Below, piece by piece: positions 1 through 9,679 of a DNA stretch of 64,000 nucleotides. This DNA is from Pseudomonas lurida (GTDB lineage Bacteria > Pseudomonadota > Gammaproteobacteria > Pseudomonadales > Pseudomonadaceae). Where the stretch lies: contig NZ_JAAMRE010000033.1 of assembly GCF_013522705.1 (NCBI RefSeq), positions 16,776 to 80,775 of the forward strand, read 5' to 3'. Below the pieces are notes generated by a model. It was given only the letters and a program-made list of their open reading frames with translations, was not told the origin of the DNA and did not search any database. The stretch's first letter is position 1. Each line of letters opens with the position of its first letter. Both the position numbers and the translations under genes were made by a program.

Positions 1-1490
1 AGCCTATCCCTGCTGAACTGCAGGAACTGGCTGATGAATGGCGCAATAACATGGTCGAGGCTGCTGCCGAAGCCAGTGAAGAGCTGATGAACAAATACCT
101 CGAAGGTGAAGAACTCACCAACGCGGAAATCAAGGCCGCTCTGCGTCAGCGTACTATTGCTGGCGAGATCGTCCTGGCTGTTTGTGGTTCTTCGTTCAAG
201 AACAAGGGCGTTCCCCTGGTTCTCGACGCCGTTATCGATTACCTGCCTGCTCCAACCGACATTCCTGCTATCAAGGGTACCAACCCTGATAACGAGGAAG
301 AAGAGATGGAGCGTCACGCCGATGACAGCGAGCCGTTCTCGGCTCTGGCGTTCAAGATCGCTACCGACCCATTCGTGGGTACTTTGACCTTCGTCCGCGT
401 TTACTCGGGCGTGTTGGCATCCGGCGACGGCGTGATCAACTCGGTTAAAGGTAAGAAAGAGCGCGTGGGCCGTATGGTGCAGATGCACGCAAACGCTCGC
501 GAAGAGATCAAGGAAGTACGCGCTGGCGACATCGCGGCCCTGATCGGCATGAAGGACGTCACCACTGGTGAGACTTTGTGCGACGCTGCTAAGCCAATCA
601 TCCTGGTTCGCATGGACTTCCCGGAGCCGGTTATTTCGGTTGCCGTTGAGCCTAAGACCAAGGATGACCAGGAAAAAATGGGTATCGCTCTGGGCAAGCT
701 TGCTCAGGAAGATCCATCTTTCCGCGTCAAGACTGATGAAGAGACTGGTCAAACGATCATCTCCGGCATGGGCGAGCTGCACCTGGACATCCTGGTAGAC
801 CGGATGCGCCGTGAGTTCAACGTCGAAGCCAACATCGGTAAGCCTCAGGTTTCCTATCGTGAGCGCATCACGAAGAACTGTGAAATCGAAGGCAAATTCG
901 TTCGTCAGTCCGGCGGTCGTGGTCAATTCGGTCACTGCTGGATCCGTTTTGCTCCTGCTGACGAAGGTCAGGAAGGTCTGCAATTCGTGAACGAAGTAGT
1001 AGGTGGTGTTGTTCCTAAGGAATACATCCCTGCTATCCAGAAGGGTATCGAGGAGCAGATGAAGAACGGTGTTGTTGCCGGCTATCCGCTGATCGGCCTG
1101 AAAGCAACCGTTTTTGACGGTTCTTACCACGACGTCGACTCCAACGAGATGGCGTTTAAGGTGGCTGCTTCCATGGCAACCAAGCAACTGGCCCAGAAGG
1201 GCGGTGGTGAGTTGCTTGAGCCAATCATGGCGGTAGAAGTTGTTACACCTGAAGACTATATGGGTGATGTCATGGGCGACCTTAACCGTCGTCGCGGCAT
1301 GATCTTGGGTATGGAAGATACGGTTTCCGGCAAAGTGATTCGCGCCGAGGTTCCGTTGGGCGAGATGTTCGGTTATGCGACCGACGTTCGTTCCATGTCT
1401 CAGGGTCGCGCAAGCTACTCTATGGAATTCAAAAAATACAACACAGCTCCGGCGCACATCGCTGAAACTGTATCCAAAAAACAAGGCTGA
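1..1490 (+). CDS. fusA: Elongation factor G, 3' part
   Basis: This is the C-terminal two thirds of EF-G, the GTPase that drives ribosomal translocation and, with RRF, ribosome recycling. The reading frame is open from base 3, so the start and the GTP-binding P-loop domain lie before the window. About 495 residues remain, covering the end of domain I and domains II to V. Recognisable segments are the domain III stretch GMGELHLDIL and the domain IV stretch GKPQVSYRERITK. tuf follows after 30 bases, as in the usual str operon (rpsL-rpsG-fusA-tuf). An internal ATG at 51 is in frame but is not the start. Identification is certain; only completeness is limited by the window edge. Confidence 0.98.
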   Translation, partial: PIPAELQELADEWRNNMVEAAAEASEELMNKYLEGEELTNAEIKAALRQRTIAGEIVLAVCGSSFKNKGVPLVLDAVIDYLPAPTDIPAIKGTNPDNEEEEMERHADDSEPFSALAFKIATDPFVGTLTFVRVYSGVLASGDGVINSVKGKKERVGRMVQMHANAREEIKEVRAGDIAALIGMKDVTTGETLCDAAKPIILVRMDFPEPVISVAVEPKTKDDQEKMGIALGKLAQEDPSFRVKTDEETGQTIISGMGELHLDILVDRMRREFNVEANIGKPQVSYRERITKNCEIEGKFVRQSGGRGQFGHCWIRFAPADEGQEGLQFVNEVVGGVVPKEYIPAIQKGIEEQMKNGVVAGYPLIGLKATVFDGSYHDVDSNEMAFKVAASMATKQLAQKGGGELLEPIMAVEVVTPEDYMGDVMGDLNRRRGMILGMEDTVSGKVIRAEVPLGEMFGYATDVRSMSQGRASYSMEFKKYNTAPAHIAETVSKKQG

Positions 1491-1520
1491 TTCAGTCCTT
1501 TAGGCAAGGAGTTAATTGTC

Positions 1521-2714
1521 GTGGCTAAAGAAAAATTTGATCGTTCCCTACCGCACGTAAACGTTGGCACCATCGGCCACGTTGACCACGGTAAAACCAC
1601 TCTGACCGCTGCTCTGACTCGCGTCTGCTCCGAAGTTTTCGGTTCGGCCGTAGTTGAATTCGACAAGATCGACAGCGCTCCAGAAGAAAAAGCTCGTGGT
1701 ATCACCATCAACACCGCGCACGTTGAGTACAACTCGACTATTCGTCACTACGCTCACGTTGACTGCCCAGGTCACGCTGACTATGTGAAGAACATGATCA
1801 CCGGTGCTGCCCAGATGGACGGCGCGATCCTGGTTTGCTCGGCCGCTGATGGTCCGATGCCACAAACCCGTGAGCACATCCTGCTGTCCCGTCAGGTAGG
1901 CGTTCCGTACATCGTGGTTTTCCTGAACAAGGCTGACCTGGTAGACGACGCTGAGCTGCTGGAACTGGTTGAGATGGAAGTGCGCGATCTGCTGAGCACT
2001 TACGACTTCCCAGGCGACGACACTCCGATCATCATCGGTTCTGCTCGTATGGCTCTGGAAGGCAAAGACGACAACGAAATGGGCACCACTGCCGTTCGTA
2101 AGCTGGTTGAAACTCTGGATACCTACATCCCAGAACCAGTTCGTCTGACCGACAAGCCGTTCCTGATGCCAATCGAAGACGTATTCTCGATCTCCGGTCG
2201 CGGTACTGTTGTGACTGGTCGTATCGAGCGCGGTATCGTTCGCGTTCAGGATCCACTGGAAATCGTTGGTCTGCGTGACACCACCGTCACCACCTGCACC
2301 GGTGTTGAAATGTTCCGTAAGCTGCTCGACGAAGGTCGTGCTGGCGAGAACTGCGGCGTTCTGCTGCGTGGTACCAAGCGTGACGACGTTGAGCGTGGCC
2401 AGGTTCTGGTTAAGCCAGGTTCGGTTAAGCCGCACACCAAGTTCACCGCAGAAGTTTACGTTCTGAGCAAGGAAGAAGGCGGTCGTCACACTCCGTTCTT
2501 CAAAGGCTACCGTCCACAGTTCTACTTCCGTACTACTGACGTGACCGGTAACTGCGAATTGCCAGAAGGCGTAGAAATGGTAATGCCAGGCGATAACATT
2601 CAAATGACTGTTACCCTGATCAAAACCATCGCTATGGAAGACGGTCTGCGCTTCGCTATCCGTGAAGGCGGCCGTACCGTTGGTGCTGGTGTTGTAGCTA
2701 AAATCATCGAGTAA
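1521..2714 (+). CDS. tuf: Elongation factor Tu
   Basis: EF-Tu carries aminoacyl-tRNA to the ribosomal A site as a GTP complex. The 397-residue protein is full length. The P-loop GHVDHGKT lies near residues 19-26, with the switch II stretch DCPGHADY and the base-specificity motif NKAD after it; the two beta-barrel domains follow. The start is GTG at 1521, with AAGGAG about ten bases upstream. It sits 30 bases after fusA and is probably cotranscribed with it. A strong terminator follows. Pseudomonads often carry two tuf copies; the copy behind fusA is usually called tufA. Confidence 0.99.
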   Translation: MAKEKFDRSLPHVNVGTIGHVDHGKTTLTAALTRVCSEVFGSAVVEFDKIDSAPEEKARGITINTAHVEYNSTIRHYAHVDCPGHADYVKNMITGAAQMDGAILVCSAADGPMPQTREHILLSRQVGVPYIVVFLNKADLVDDAELLELVEMEVRDLLSTYDFPGDDTPIIIGSARMALEGKDDNEMGTTAVRKLVETLDTYIPEPVRLTDKPFLMPIEDVFSISGRGTVVTGRIERGIVRVQDPLEIVGLRDTTVTTCTGVEMFRKLLDEGRAGENCGVLLRGTKRDDVERGQVLVKPGSVKPHTKFTAEVYVLSKEEGGRHTPFFKGYRPQFYFRTTDVTGNCELPEGVEMVMPGDNIQMTVTLIKTIAMEDGLRFAIREGGRTVGAGVVAKIIE

Positions 2715-2744
2715 GCTCTTTCTTGAGTTAGCTTGGATGTTTTG

Positions 2745-2775
2745 AAAAAGCCCCCGCTCAGCGGGGGCTTTTTTA
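2745..2775 (+). terminator. Rho-independent terminator after tuf
   Basis: A perfect GC-rich hairpin (AGCCCCCGCT/AGCGGGGGCT, minimal loop) is followed by a run of T. It ends the fusA-tuf transcript directly before the rpsJ promoter. Confidence 0.95.
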
Positions 2776-2780
2776 TTGGG

Positions 2781-2809
2781 TTGACACCTATCGGGGCCGT
2801 CTATAGAAT
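2781..2809 (+). promoter_or_regulatory. Sigma70-type promoter for the S10 ribosomal operon
   Basis: A consensus -35 (TTGACA, 2781-2786) and a near-consensus -10 (TAGAAT, 2804-2809) are separated by exactly 17 bases. The -35 starts a few bases after the tuf terminator, and rpsJ begins about 55 bases downstream of the predicted transcription start. Confidence 0.8.
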
Positions 2810-2871
2810 TGCGCCTCCTTTTAACGGGCGTATTGCGCTCGGTGGGAATAGCAGCCGGAGTCTGAAATCCA

Positions 2872-3183
2872 ATGCAAAATCAGCAAATCCGTATCAGGTT
2901 GAAGGCTTTTGACCATCGCCTGATCGACCAATCCACCCAGGAAATCGTGGAAACCGCGAAACGTACTGGTGCTCAAGTGCGTGGTCCAATTCCACTGCCT
3001 ACCCGTAAAGAGCGGTTCACCGTTCTGGTCTCCCCGCACGTCAACAAAGACGCGCGTGACCAGTACGAGATCCGTACTCATAAGCGCGTACTGGACATCG
3101 TCCAGCCAACGGATAAAACCGTTGATGCACTTATGAAGCTCGATCTGGCGGCCGGTGTGGAAGTACAGATCAGCCTCGGCTAA
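2872..3183 (+). CDS. rpsJ: 30S ribosomal protein S10 (NusE)
   Basis: S10 is a small-subunit head protein. As NusE it also pairs with NusB in antitermination complexes, and nusB lies elsewhere in this window. It is 103 residues, the normal length, beginning [17 protein letters not shown]. Its extended loop region ([16 protein letters not shown]) is intact. GGAG lies about 11 bases before the ATG. It is the first gene of the S10 cluster, behind its own promoter at 2781-2809. Confidence 0.99.
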
Positions 3184-3264
3184 GACTTGGGTCTTAGTCG
3201 TGTAACGCTCTGAAATGGGCGGCCATAGCGGGTGAAAGCCCCGTACACTCATGAGGTTTACAAC

Positions 3265-3900
3265 ATGACTATTGGTGTAGTCGGTCGTAAATGCGGTATG
3301 ACCCGTATTTTCACCGAAGAAGGTGTCTCCATTCCGGTCACGGTCATTGAGATCGAGCCGAATCGCGTCACCCAGTTCAAAACTGAAGAAACCGATGGCT
3401 ATCGTGCAGTGCAAGTCACTGTCGGCGAGCGTCGTGCTTCGCGCGTGACTGCTGCTCAAGCAGGTCACTTCGCAAAAGCAAACGTTGCAGCTGGTCGCAC
3501 TGTTATGGAGTTCCGTCTTGAAGACGGCGACTACCAGGCTGGCGATCTGATCAACGCTGAAATCTTCGCCGCTGGTCAACTGGTTGATGTAACCGGTCAG
3601 TCCAAAGGTAAAGGCTTCCAGGGTACGATCAAGCGTTGGAATTTCCGTGGCCAAGACAACACTCACGGTAACTCCGTCTCCCACCGCGTCCCGGGCTCTA
3701 TTGGCCAGTGCCAGACTCCTGGTCGTGTATTCAAGGGCAAGAAAATGTCCGGTCATATGGGCGCTGAGCGCGTGACCGTGCAGTCCCTCGAAGTAGTGCG
3801 CGTCGACGCTGAACGCAATCTGTTGTTGGTCAAGGGTGCTGTTCCTGGCGCTACTGGCGGCAACCTGGTTGTACGTCCAGCGGCCAAGGCTCGCGGTTAA
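3265..3900 (+). CDS. rplC: 50S ribosomal protein L3
   Basis: L3 is an early-assembly large-subunit protein that reaches towards the peptidyl transferase centre. It is 211 residues. The ATG at 3265 is chosen because MTIGVVGRKCGMTRIF is the conserved L3 N-terminus and GAGG lies just upstream. An in-frame codon at 3232 would add 11 residues not typical of L3. The loop with the methylatable Gln (SVSHRVPGSIGQCQTPG) is intact. rplD follows after 12 bases. Confidence 0.98.
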   Translation: MTIGVVGRKCGMTRIFTEEGVSIPVTVIEIEPNRVTQFKTEETDGYRAVQVTVGERRASRVTAAQAGHFAKANVAAGRTVMEFRLEDGDYQAGDLINAEIFAAGQLVDVTGQSKGKGFQGTIKRWNFRGQDNTHGNSVSHRVPGSIGQCQTPGRVFKGKKMSGHMGAERVTVQSLEVVRVDAERNLLLVKGAVPGATGGNLVVRPAAKARG

Positions 3901-3912
3901 GGGGAAGCTGAC

Positions 3913-4515
3913 ATGCAATTAAATGTAAATGACGCTCAAGCGATCGAAGTTTCCGAACTGACATTTGGCGGCGAATTCAACGAGACGCTGGTTCACCAAG
4001 CAGTCGTGGCCTACATGGCCGGCGGCCGTCAAGGTAGCAAGCAGCAAAAGACCCGTTCCGACGTTCGTGGTGGCGGTAAGCGCCCTTGGCGTCAGAAAGG
4101 TACTGGCCGTGCTCGTGCCGGTACTATCCGTAGCCCAATCTGGCGCGGCGGCGGTACCACTTTTGCAGCTCGTCCGCAGGATCACTCTCAGAAGCTCAAC
4201 AAGAAGATGTATCGCGCAGCTCTGCGCTCCATCCTTGCTGAACTCGTGCGTACTGATCGCCTGGTCGTGGTTCAGGACTTCGCTGTTGAAAGTCCAAAAA
4301 CCAAAGATCTGCTGGGCAAACTGAACAACATGAGCCTGACCGACGTTTTGATCGTGTCTGAAGCTGTTGATCAGAACCTGTACCTGGCTGCTCGCAACCT
4401 GCCACACGTTGATGTACGTGACGTGCAAGGTTCCGATCCAGTTAGTCTGATCGCATACGACAAGGTGTTGATCACCGTGTCGGCCGTGAAGAAATTCGAG
4501 GAGCTGCTGGGATGA
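3913..4515 (+). CDS. rplD: 50S ribosomal protein L4
   Basis: L4 is a large-subunit protein whose long basic loop lines the exit tunnel. In E. coli it also represses its own S10 operon at the leader. It is 200 residues, with the basic tunnel loop ([18 protein letters not shown]) near residues 54-71. Its last codons overlap the start of rplW by four bases (ATGA). I did not identify an L4-binding leader structure upstream of rpsJ. Confidence 0.99.
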
Positions 4516-4811
4516 ACCAGGAACGCGTATTTAAAGTTCTGCTTGGCCCGCACGTTTCCGAAAAGGCTACGGTTCTGGCTGACAAGAAAGGCCAGTTCGT
4601 TTTCAAGGTTGCAACTGACGCAACCAAGCTGGAAATCAAGAAGGCCGTCGAAAGCCTGTTCAGCGTGAAAGTAGAGCGTGTTACTACCCTGAATGTTCTG
4701 GGTAAGAGCAAGCGCACTGCTCGCGGTCTGGGCAAGCGTAATGACTGGAAGAAGGCAGTTATCTCCCTTCAGCCAGGCCAAGATCTCGATTTCAGCAGCA
4801 GTGCTGAGTAA
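4512..4811 (+). CDS. rplW: 50S ribosomal protein L23
   Basis: L23 sits at the tunnel exit and is the docking point for trigger factor and SRP. It is 99 residues and starts with [19 protein letters not shown], the standard N-terminus. The ATGA overlap with rplD implies translational coupling. Confidence 0.99.
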
Positions 4812-4825
4812 GGAAGGGGTGCATC

Positions 4826-5650
4826 ATGGCAATCGTTAAATGCAAACCGACTTCCCCTGGCCGCCGTTTTGTGGTCAAGGTGGTCAACCAGGAGCTGCAT
4901 AAAGGCGCTCCTCACGCACCGCTGCTCGAGAAGAAATCGAAGTCTGGTGGTCGTAACAACAATGGTCGTATTACCACTCGTCACATCGGTGGTGGCCATA
5001 AGCAGCATTATCGTCTGGTCGACTTCCGTCGCAACGACAAAGATGGCATCGCTGCCACTGTCGAGCGTATCGAATACGATCCAAACCGTACTGCTCACAT
5101 CGCTCTGCTGCTTTACGCAGATGGCGAGCGTCGCTACATCATCGCCCCTAAAGGCGTGAGCGCTGGCGACCAGCTGATCGCAGGTGCTTTGGCACCGATC
5201 AAGCCGGGCAACGCTCTGCAGCTGCGTAACATTCCAGTTGGTAGCACCGTACACGGCATCGAATTGAAGCCAGGTAAAGGCGCGCAAATCGCTCGTTCCG
5301 CTGGTGCTTCGGCTCAGCTGATCGCTCGTGAAGGTGTCTACGTGACCCTGCGTCTGCGTTCTGGTGAGATGCGTAAAGTATTGGCTGAATGCCGTGCGAC
5401 CCTGGGCGAAGTCTCGAACTCCGAGCACAGCCTGCGTTCGCTGGGTAAAGCTGGTGCCAAACGCTGGCGTGGCGTTCGCCCAACCGTTCGTGGTGTTGCC
5501 ATGAACCCGGTTGACCACCCACACGGTGGTGGTGAAGGTCGTACCTCTGGTGGTCGTCATCCGGTATCGCCATGGGGCTTCCCGACTAAGGGCGCGAAGA
5601 CTCGTGGTAATAAGCGTACCGACAAAATGATCGTCCGTCGTCGCAAGTAA
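4826..5650 (+). CDS. rplB: 50S ribosomal protein L2
   Basis: L2 is one of the most conserved ribosomal proteins and is needed for subunit joining and peptidyl transfer. It is 274 residues. The conserved C-terminal motif [13 protein letters not shown], which includes the essential histidine region, is intact. AAGGAAGGGG lies just upstream of the ATG. It is followed by rpsS after 16 bases. Confidence 0.99.
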
Positions 5651-5666
5651 ATAGAGGGATACGACA

Positions 5667-5942
5667 GTGCCACGTTCTCTGAAAAAAGGTCCTTTTATTG
5701 ATCTTCACCTACTGAAGAAGATCGAAGTGGCGGCGGAAAAGAACGATCGCAAACCAGTTAAGACCTGGTCGCGTCGTTCGATGATCCTGCCACAAATGGT
5801 CGGTTTGACCATCGCAGTACACAACGGTCGTCAACACGTCCCCGTTCTCGTTAACGAAGACATGGTCGGCCACAAACTAGGCGAGTTTGCCGGTACCCGC
5901 ACTTATCGTGGGCACGTGGCAGACAAGAAAGCCAAGCGTTAA
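5667..5942 (+). CDS. rpsS: 30S ribosomal protein S19
   Basis: S19 is a small-subunit head protein that contacts S13 and the A-site tRNA region. It is 91 residues. The start is GTG at 5667, giving [18 protein letters not shown], the conserved N-terminus. AGAGGGA lies about eight bases upstream. Confidence 0.99.
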
Positions 5943-5953
5943 GGGGTAAGGAA

Positions 5954-6286
5954 ATGGAAGTAGCCGCTAAGTTGTCGGGCGCTCGAATCTCCGCCCAGAA
6001 AGCCCGCTTGGTCGCCGACCAGATCCGCGGGAAGAAGGTGGGCGAAGCGCTCAACCTGTTGGCTTTCAGCAGTAAGAAAGCCGCCGAGATCATGAAGAAA
6101 GTGCTGGAGTCGGCCGTAGCCAACGCCGAGCATAACGAAGGCGCAGACGTTGATGACCTTAAAGTCAGCACCGTTTTCGTCAACGAAGGGCGTTCGCTGA
6201 AGCGAATCATGCCACGTGCCAAAGGCCGTGCTGATCGCATCGTCAAGCGGTCTTGCCATATCACTGTCAAGGTTGCTGACAAGTAA
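5954..6286 (+). CDS. rplV: 50S ribosomal protein L22
   Basis: L22 has a long beta-hairpin that forms part of the exit-tunnel constriction with L4. It is 110 residues, and the C-terminal hairpin stretch ([19 protein letters not shown]) is intact. It follows rpsS by 11 bases. Confidence 0.99.
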
Positions 6287-6299
6287 CGGAGTCGAAGAG

Positions 6300-6986
6300 A
6301 TGGGTCAGAAAGTACATCCCATTGGCATTCGCCTGGGAATCGTCAAGGAGCACACCTCCGTCTGGTACGCAGACGGTCGGACTTATGCGGACTACTTGTT
6401 CGCTGATCTGAAGGTGCGTGAGTATCTCCAAGACAAACTAAAAAGCGCGTCCGTAAGCCGTATCGATATCCATCGTCCGGCGCAAACTGCACGTATCACC
6501 ATCCACACCGCTCGTCCAGGTATCGTTATCGGGAAGAAAGGTGAAGATGTTGAGAAACTGCGTCAGGACCTGACCAAGCAAATGGGTGTGCCTGTGCACA
6601 TCAATATCGAAGAGATCCGCAAGCCGGAGCTCGACGGTATGCTGGTTGCGCAGAGCGTAGCTCAGCAGCTGGAGCGTCGCGTAATGTTCCGTCGCGCTAT
6701 GAAGCGCGCCGTACAGAACGCCATGCGCATTGGTGCCAAAGGCATCAAAATCCAAGTGAGCGGTCGTCTCGGCGGTGCTGAAATCGCACGTACTGAATGG
6801 TATCGCGAAGGTCGTGTGCCACTGCACACCCTGCGTGCCGACATCGACTATGCCAACTACGAAGCTCACACCACTTACGGTGTGATCGGTGTAAAGGTTT
6901 GGATCTTCAAAGGCGAAGTAATTGGTGGTCGCCAAGAAGAACTGAAACCACAAGCACCAGCGCCTCGTAAAAAAGCTGCTAAGTAA
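6300..6986 (+). CDS. rpsC: 30S ribosomal protein S3
   Basis: S3 forms part of the mRNA entry channel and its helicase activity. It is 228 residues. The ATG at 6300 is chosen because [14 protein letters not shown] is the conserved N-terminus and CGGAG lies upstream. The longer frame from 6216 only reads through the end of rplV. The KH domain motif [14 protein letters not shown] lies near residues 73-86. Confidence 0.98.
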
Positions 6987-6998
6987 GGGGTACGCCAA

Positions 6999-7412
6999 AT
7001 GTTGCAACCTAAGCGTACGAAGTTCCGCAAGCAGATGACAGGCCACAACCGTGGTCTGGCTCAGCGCGGTAGCAAAGTCAGCTTCGGCGAGTTCGCGCTG
7101 AAGTCTGTAGCTCGTGGTCGTCTCACCGCTCGTCAGATCGAGTCAGCGCGTCGTGCTCTGACCCGTCACGTAAAACGTGGCGGCAAGATCTGGATCCGTG
7201 TATTCCCGGACAAGCCGATCTCCAAGAAGCCTCTCGAAGTGCGGATGGGTAAAGGTAAGGGTAACGTGGAATACTGGGTAGCCCAGATTCAGCCAGGCAA
7301 AGTCCTGTATGAAATCGAGGGTGTTTCTGAAGAGCTGGCGCGTGAGGCTTTCGCCCTGGCTGCTGCAAAGCTGCCGCTCGCCACCTCCTTTGTTAAACGG
7401 ACGGTGATGTGA
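6999..7412 (+). CDS. rplP: 50S ribosomal protein L16
   Basis: L16 is a late-assembly protein at the A site and central protuberance. It is 137 residues with the standard N-terminus [19 protein letters not shown]. The arginine that is a known hydroxylation site in E. coli lies in the conserved core ([13 protein letters not shown]). The final base of its stop codon is the first base of the rpmC start codon. Confidence 0.99.
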
Positions 7413-7603
7413 TGAAAGCGAATGAACTTCGTGAAAAATCCGCACAGCAGCTGAACGAGCAACTGCTCGGCTTGCTGCGCGACCAGTTCAATCTGCGCAT
7501 GCAGAAAGCAACTGGCCAGTTGGGGCAGTCTCATCTGCTCTCGCAAGTTAAGCGTGACATCGCTCGCGTGAAGACTGTGCTCAACCAGCAGGCAGGTAAG
7601 TGA
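7412..7603 (+). CDS. rpmC: 50S ribosomal protein L29
   Basis: L29 is a small helical protein near the tunnel exit. It is 63 residues. The ATG at 7412 is preferred over an in-frame GTG three bases earlier, because [10 protein letters not shown] is the family N-terminus. The start overlaps the rplP stop (TGATG), so the two are probably translationally coupled. Confidence 0.97.
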
Positions 7604-7605
7604 TC

Positions 7606-7872
7606 ATGGCTGAAGCCGAAAAGACTGTCCGTACGCTGACTGGCCGTGTTGTCAGCGACAAGATGGACAAAACCATCACCGTTTTGATCGAGCGTCGCGT
7701 TAAGCACCCGATCTACGGTAAATATGTTAAGCGTTCGACTAAGCTGCACGCGCACGACGAAACCAATCAGTGCCACATCGGCGACAAAGTCACTATTCGT
7801 GAAACTCGTCCGCTGGCCAAGACCAAGTCTTGGGCACTGGTTGATGTTCTCGAACGCGCTGTGGAAGTCTAA
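7606..7872 (+). CDS. rpsQ: 30S ribosomal protein S17
   Basis: S17 is a primary 16S rRNA-binding protein with an OB fold. It is 88 residues. The ATG at 7606 (MAEAEKTVRTLTGRVVSDKMDKT) is chosen over a GTG at 7600 that lies inside the rpmC stop. In E. coli the S10 operon ends after rpsQ. Here rplN follows only 23 bases later with no terminator between them, so the S10 and spc operons appear merged. Confidence 0.97.
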   Translation: MAEAEKTVRTLTGRVVSDKMDKTITVLIERRVKHPIYGKYVKRSTKLHAHDETNQCHIGDKVTIRETRPLAKTKSWALVDVLERAVEV

Positions 7873-7895
7873 GGACTAGGGGTCGGAGAAATTAT

Positions 7896-8264
7896 ATGAT
7901 TCAGACTCAATCCATGCTCGATGTGGCCGATAACAGCGGCGCTCGCCGTGTTATGTGCATCAAGGTGCTGGGTGGCTCCCATCGTCGTTACGCTGGTATC
8001 GGTGACATCATCAAAGTTACCGTGAAGGAAGCAATTCCTCGCGGTAAGGTGAAAAAAGGCCAAGTGATGACTGCTGTTGTAGTCCGCACTCGTCACGGCG
8101 TACGCCGTGCAGATGGCTCCATTATCCGCTTTGATGGCAACGCTGCTGTTCTTCTGAACAACAAGCAAGAGCCGATCGGCACCCGTATCTTTGGGCCAGT
8201 GACCCGTGAACTTCGTACTGAGAAGTTCATGAAGATCGTCTCGCTCGCCCCAGAAGTGCTGTAA
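7896..8264 (+). CDS. rplN: 50S ribosomal protein L14
   Basis: L14 contacts 16S rRNA across the subunit interface and binds the silencing factor RsfS. It is 122 residues starting MIQTQSMLDVADNSGARRVMC, the normal N-terminus. It follows rpsQ without a visible terminator or strong promoter. Confidence 0.99.
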   Translation: MIQTQSMLDVADNSGARRVMCIKVLGGSHRRYAGIGDIIKVTVKEAIPRGKVKKGQVMTAVVVRTRHGVRRADGSIIRFDGNAAVLLNNKQEPIGTRIFGPVTRELRTEKFMKIVSLAPEVL

Positions 8265-8275
8265 GGAGATCCGAC

Positions 8276-8590
8276 ATGCAAAAGATTCGTCGTGACGACG
8301 AGATCATCGTGATCGCCGGCAAAGACAAAGGTAAGCGCGGTAAGGTGCTGAAGGTTCTCGCTGACGACCGTCTGGTCGTTGGTGGTTTGAACCTGGTCAA
8401 GCGTCATACCAAGCCTAACCCGATGTCGGGCGTACAGGGCGGTATCGTCGAGAAAGAAGCGCCATTGCACGCTTCTAACGTCGCCATCTTCAACGGCGAA
8501 ACCAACAAGGCTGATCGTGTTGGTTTCAAAGTAGAAGATGGTAAGAAAATTCGTGTCTTCAAGTCGACCCAAAAAGCGGTTGATGCTTGA
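8276..8590 (+). CDS. rplX: 50S ribosomal protein L24
   Basis: L24 initiates 50S assembly. It is 104 residues with an N-terminal KOW motif (DDEIIVIAGKDKGKRGKV). TAAGGAG overlaps the rplN stop and serves as the ribosome-binding site. Confidence 0.99.
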   Translation: MQKIRRDDEIIVIAGKDKGKRGKVLKVLADDRLVVGGLNLVKRHTKPNPMSGVQGGIVEKEAPLHASNVAIFNGETNKADRVGFKVEDGKKIRVFKSTQKAVDA

Positions 8591-8612
8591 ACACTGCTAG
8601 GTAGATAAGACC

Positions 8613-9152
8613 ATGGCACGACTACAAGAGATTTACCGGAAGGAAATCGCCCCCAAGCTTAAGGAAGAACTTAAGCTCGGGAACGTGATGGAAGTTCCGC
8701 GCGTTACCAAAATCACCCTGAACATGGGTCTGGGCGAAGCGATCGGCGACAAAAAAGTCATCGAGCACGCTGTTGCTGACCTGGAAAAGATCACCGGCCA
8801 AAAAGTCGTCGTGACCTACGCTCGCAAATCCATCGCTGGCTTTAAAGTCCGTGAAGGTTGGCCGATCGGCGTCAAGGTAACTCTGCGCCGTGAGCGTATG
8901 TACGAATTCCTGGATCGTCTGCTGTCGATCTCCCTGCCTCGGGTCCGCGACTTCCGCGGCCTGAATGCCAAGTCCTTCGATGGTCGTGGTAACTACAGCA
9001 TGGGCGTGAAAGAGCAGATCATCTTCCCGGAAATCGACTACGACAAGATCGATGCTCTCCGCGGTCTGGACATCACCCTGACCACCACTGCCAAGAACGA
9101 TGATGAAGGTCGCGCCCTGCTGCGTGCTTTCAAATTCCCGTTCCGCAACTGA
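8613..9152 (+). CDS. rplE: 50S ribosomal protein L5
   Basis: L5 binds 5S rRNA and forms the B1b bridge in the central protuberance. It is 179 residues, from MARLQEIYRKEIAPKL to FKFPFRN, the normal extent. rpsN follows after 13 bases. Confidence 0.99.
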   Translation: MARLQEIYRKEIAPKLKEELKLGNVMEVPRVTKITLNMGLGEAIGDKKVIEHAVADLEKITGQKVVVTYARKSIAGFKVREGWPIGVKVTLRRERMYEFLDRLLSISLPRVRDFRGLNAKSFDGRGNYSMGVKEQIIFPEIDYDKIDALRGLDITLTTTAKNDDEGRALLRAFKFPFRN

Positions 9153-9165
9153 TTGGAGTAGGACC

Positions 9166-9471
9166 ATGGCCAAGATGAGCATGAAAAACCGCGAGCTGAA
9201 GCGTCAGCTCACGGTTGCCAAGTACGCCAAGAAGCGTGCAGCACTGAAAGCGATCATCGTTGATCTGAACGCAAGTCCAGAAGCGCGTTGGGAAGCTACA
9301 GTTGCCCTGCAGAAGCAGCCACGTGACGCAAGCGCTTCGCGCATGCGTAACCGCTGCCGCCTGACCGGTCGTCCACACGGCGTTTACCGCAAGTTCGGCC
9401 TCGGCCGTAACAAACTGCGTGAAGCGGCAATGCGTGGCGACGTACCAGGTCTGGTTAAAGCCAGCTGGTAA
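9166..9471 (+). CDS. rpsN: 30S ribosomal protein S14, zinc-independent type
   Basis: S14 is a late-assembly head protein. It is 101 residues, starting at the ATG at 9166 (MAKMSMKNRELKRQ) with GGAG upstream. This is the long, zinc-independent form: it has no CxxC ribbon pairs and keeps the conserved C-terminus GRPHGVYRKFGLGRNKLRE. The next gene, rpsH, is 208 bases away with a terminator and promoter in between, so a transcript boundary is likely here. Confidence 0.98.
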   Translation: MAKMSMKNRELKRQLTVAKYAKKRAALKAIIVDLNASPEARWEATVALQKQPRDASASRMRNRCRLTGRPHGVYRKFGLGRNKLREAAMRGDVPGLVKASW

Positions 9472-9534
9472 GTACTTTCAGAGTCCAGGCGATTGGTGTC
9501 GCAAGATACTGACCGCCGGTGACCTTGAATCTGG

Positions 9535-9561
9535 AACAAGCCCCTTTTGGGGCTTGTTTCA
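9535..9561 (+). terminator. Rho-independent terminator or attenuator between rpsN and rpsH
   Basis: The hairpin AACAAGCCCC-TTTT-GGGGCTTGTT is followed by a short T-rich stretch. It lies inside what is one continuous spc operon in E. coli. The T tract is short, so partial read-through is likely. Confidence 0.75.
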
Positions 9562-9582
9562 TTTCCGGAGTGTGTCTAGAAT
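9554..9582 (+). promoter_or_regulatory. Probable sigma70 promoter for rpsH onward
   Basis: A -35-like TTGTTT (9554-9559), embedded in the terminator's 3' arm and tail, is followed after 17 bases by TAGAAT (9577-9582). The -10 is identical to that of the rpsJ promoter in this window. It would restart transcription of the second half of the spc genes. The leader to rpsH would be about 90 bases. Confidence 0.5.
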
Positions 9583-9679
9583 ACCCGGCTCGCCTGAGCC
9601 CGTGTTTTCTATGCTCGGAGATTCTCGGCGACATATGTAGCCGCAAGGCTAATTTTTTTGTATTAGGAGCGTCTAGCCC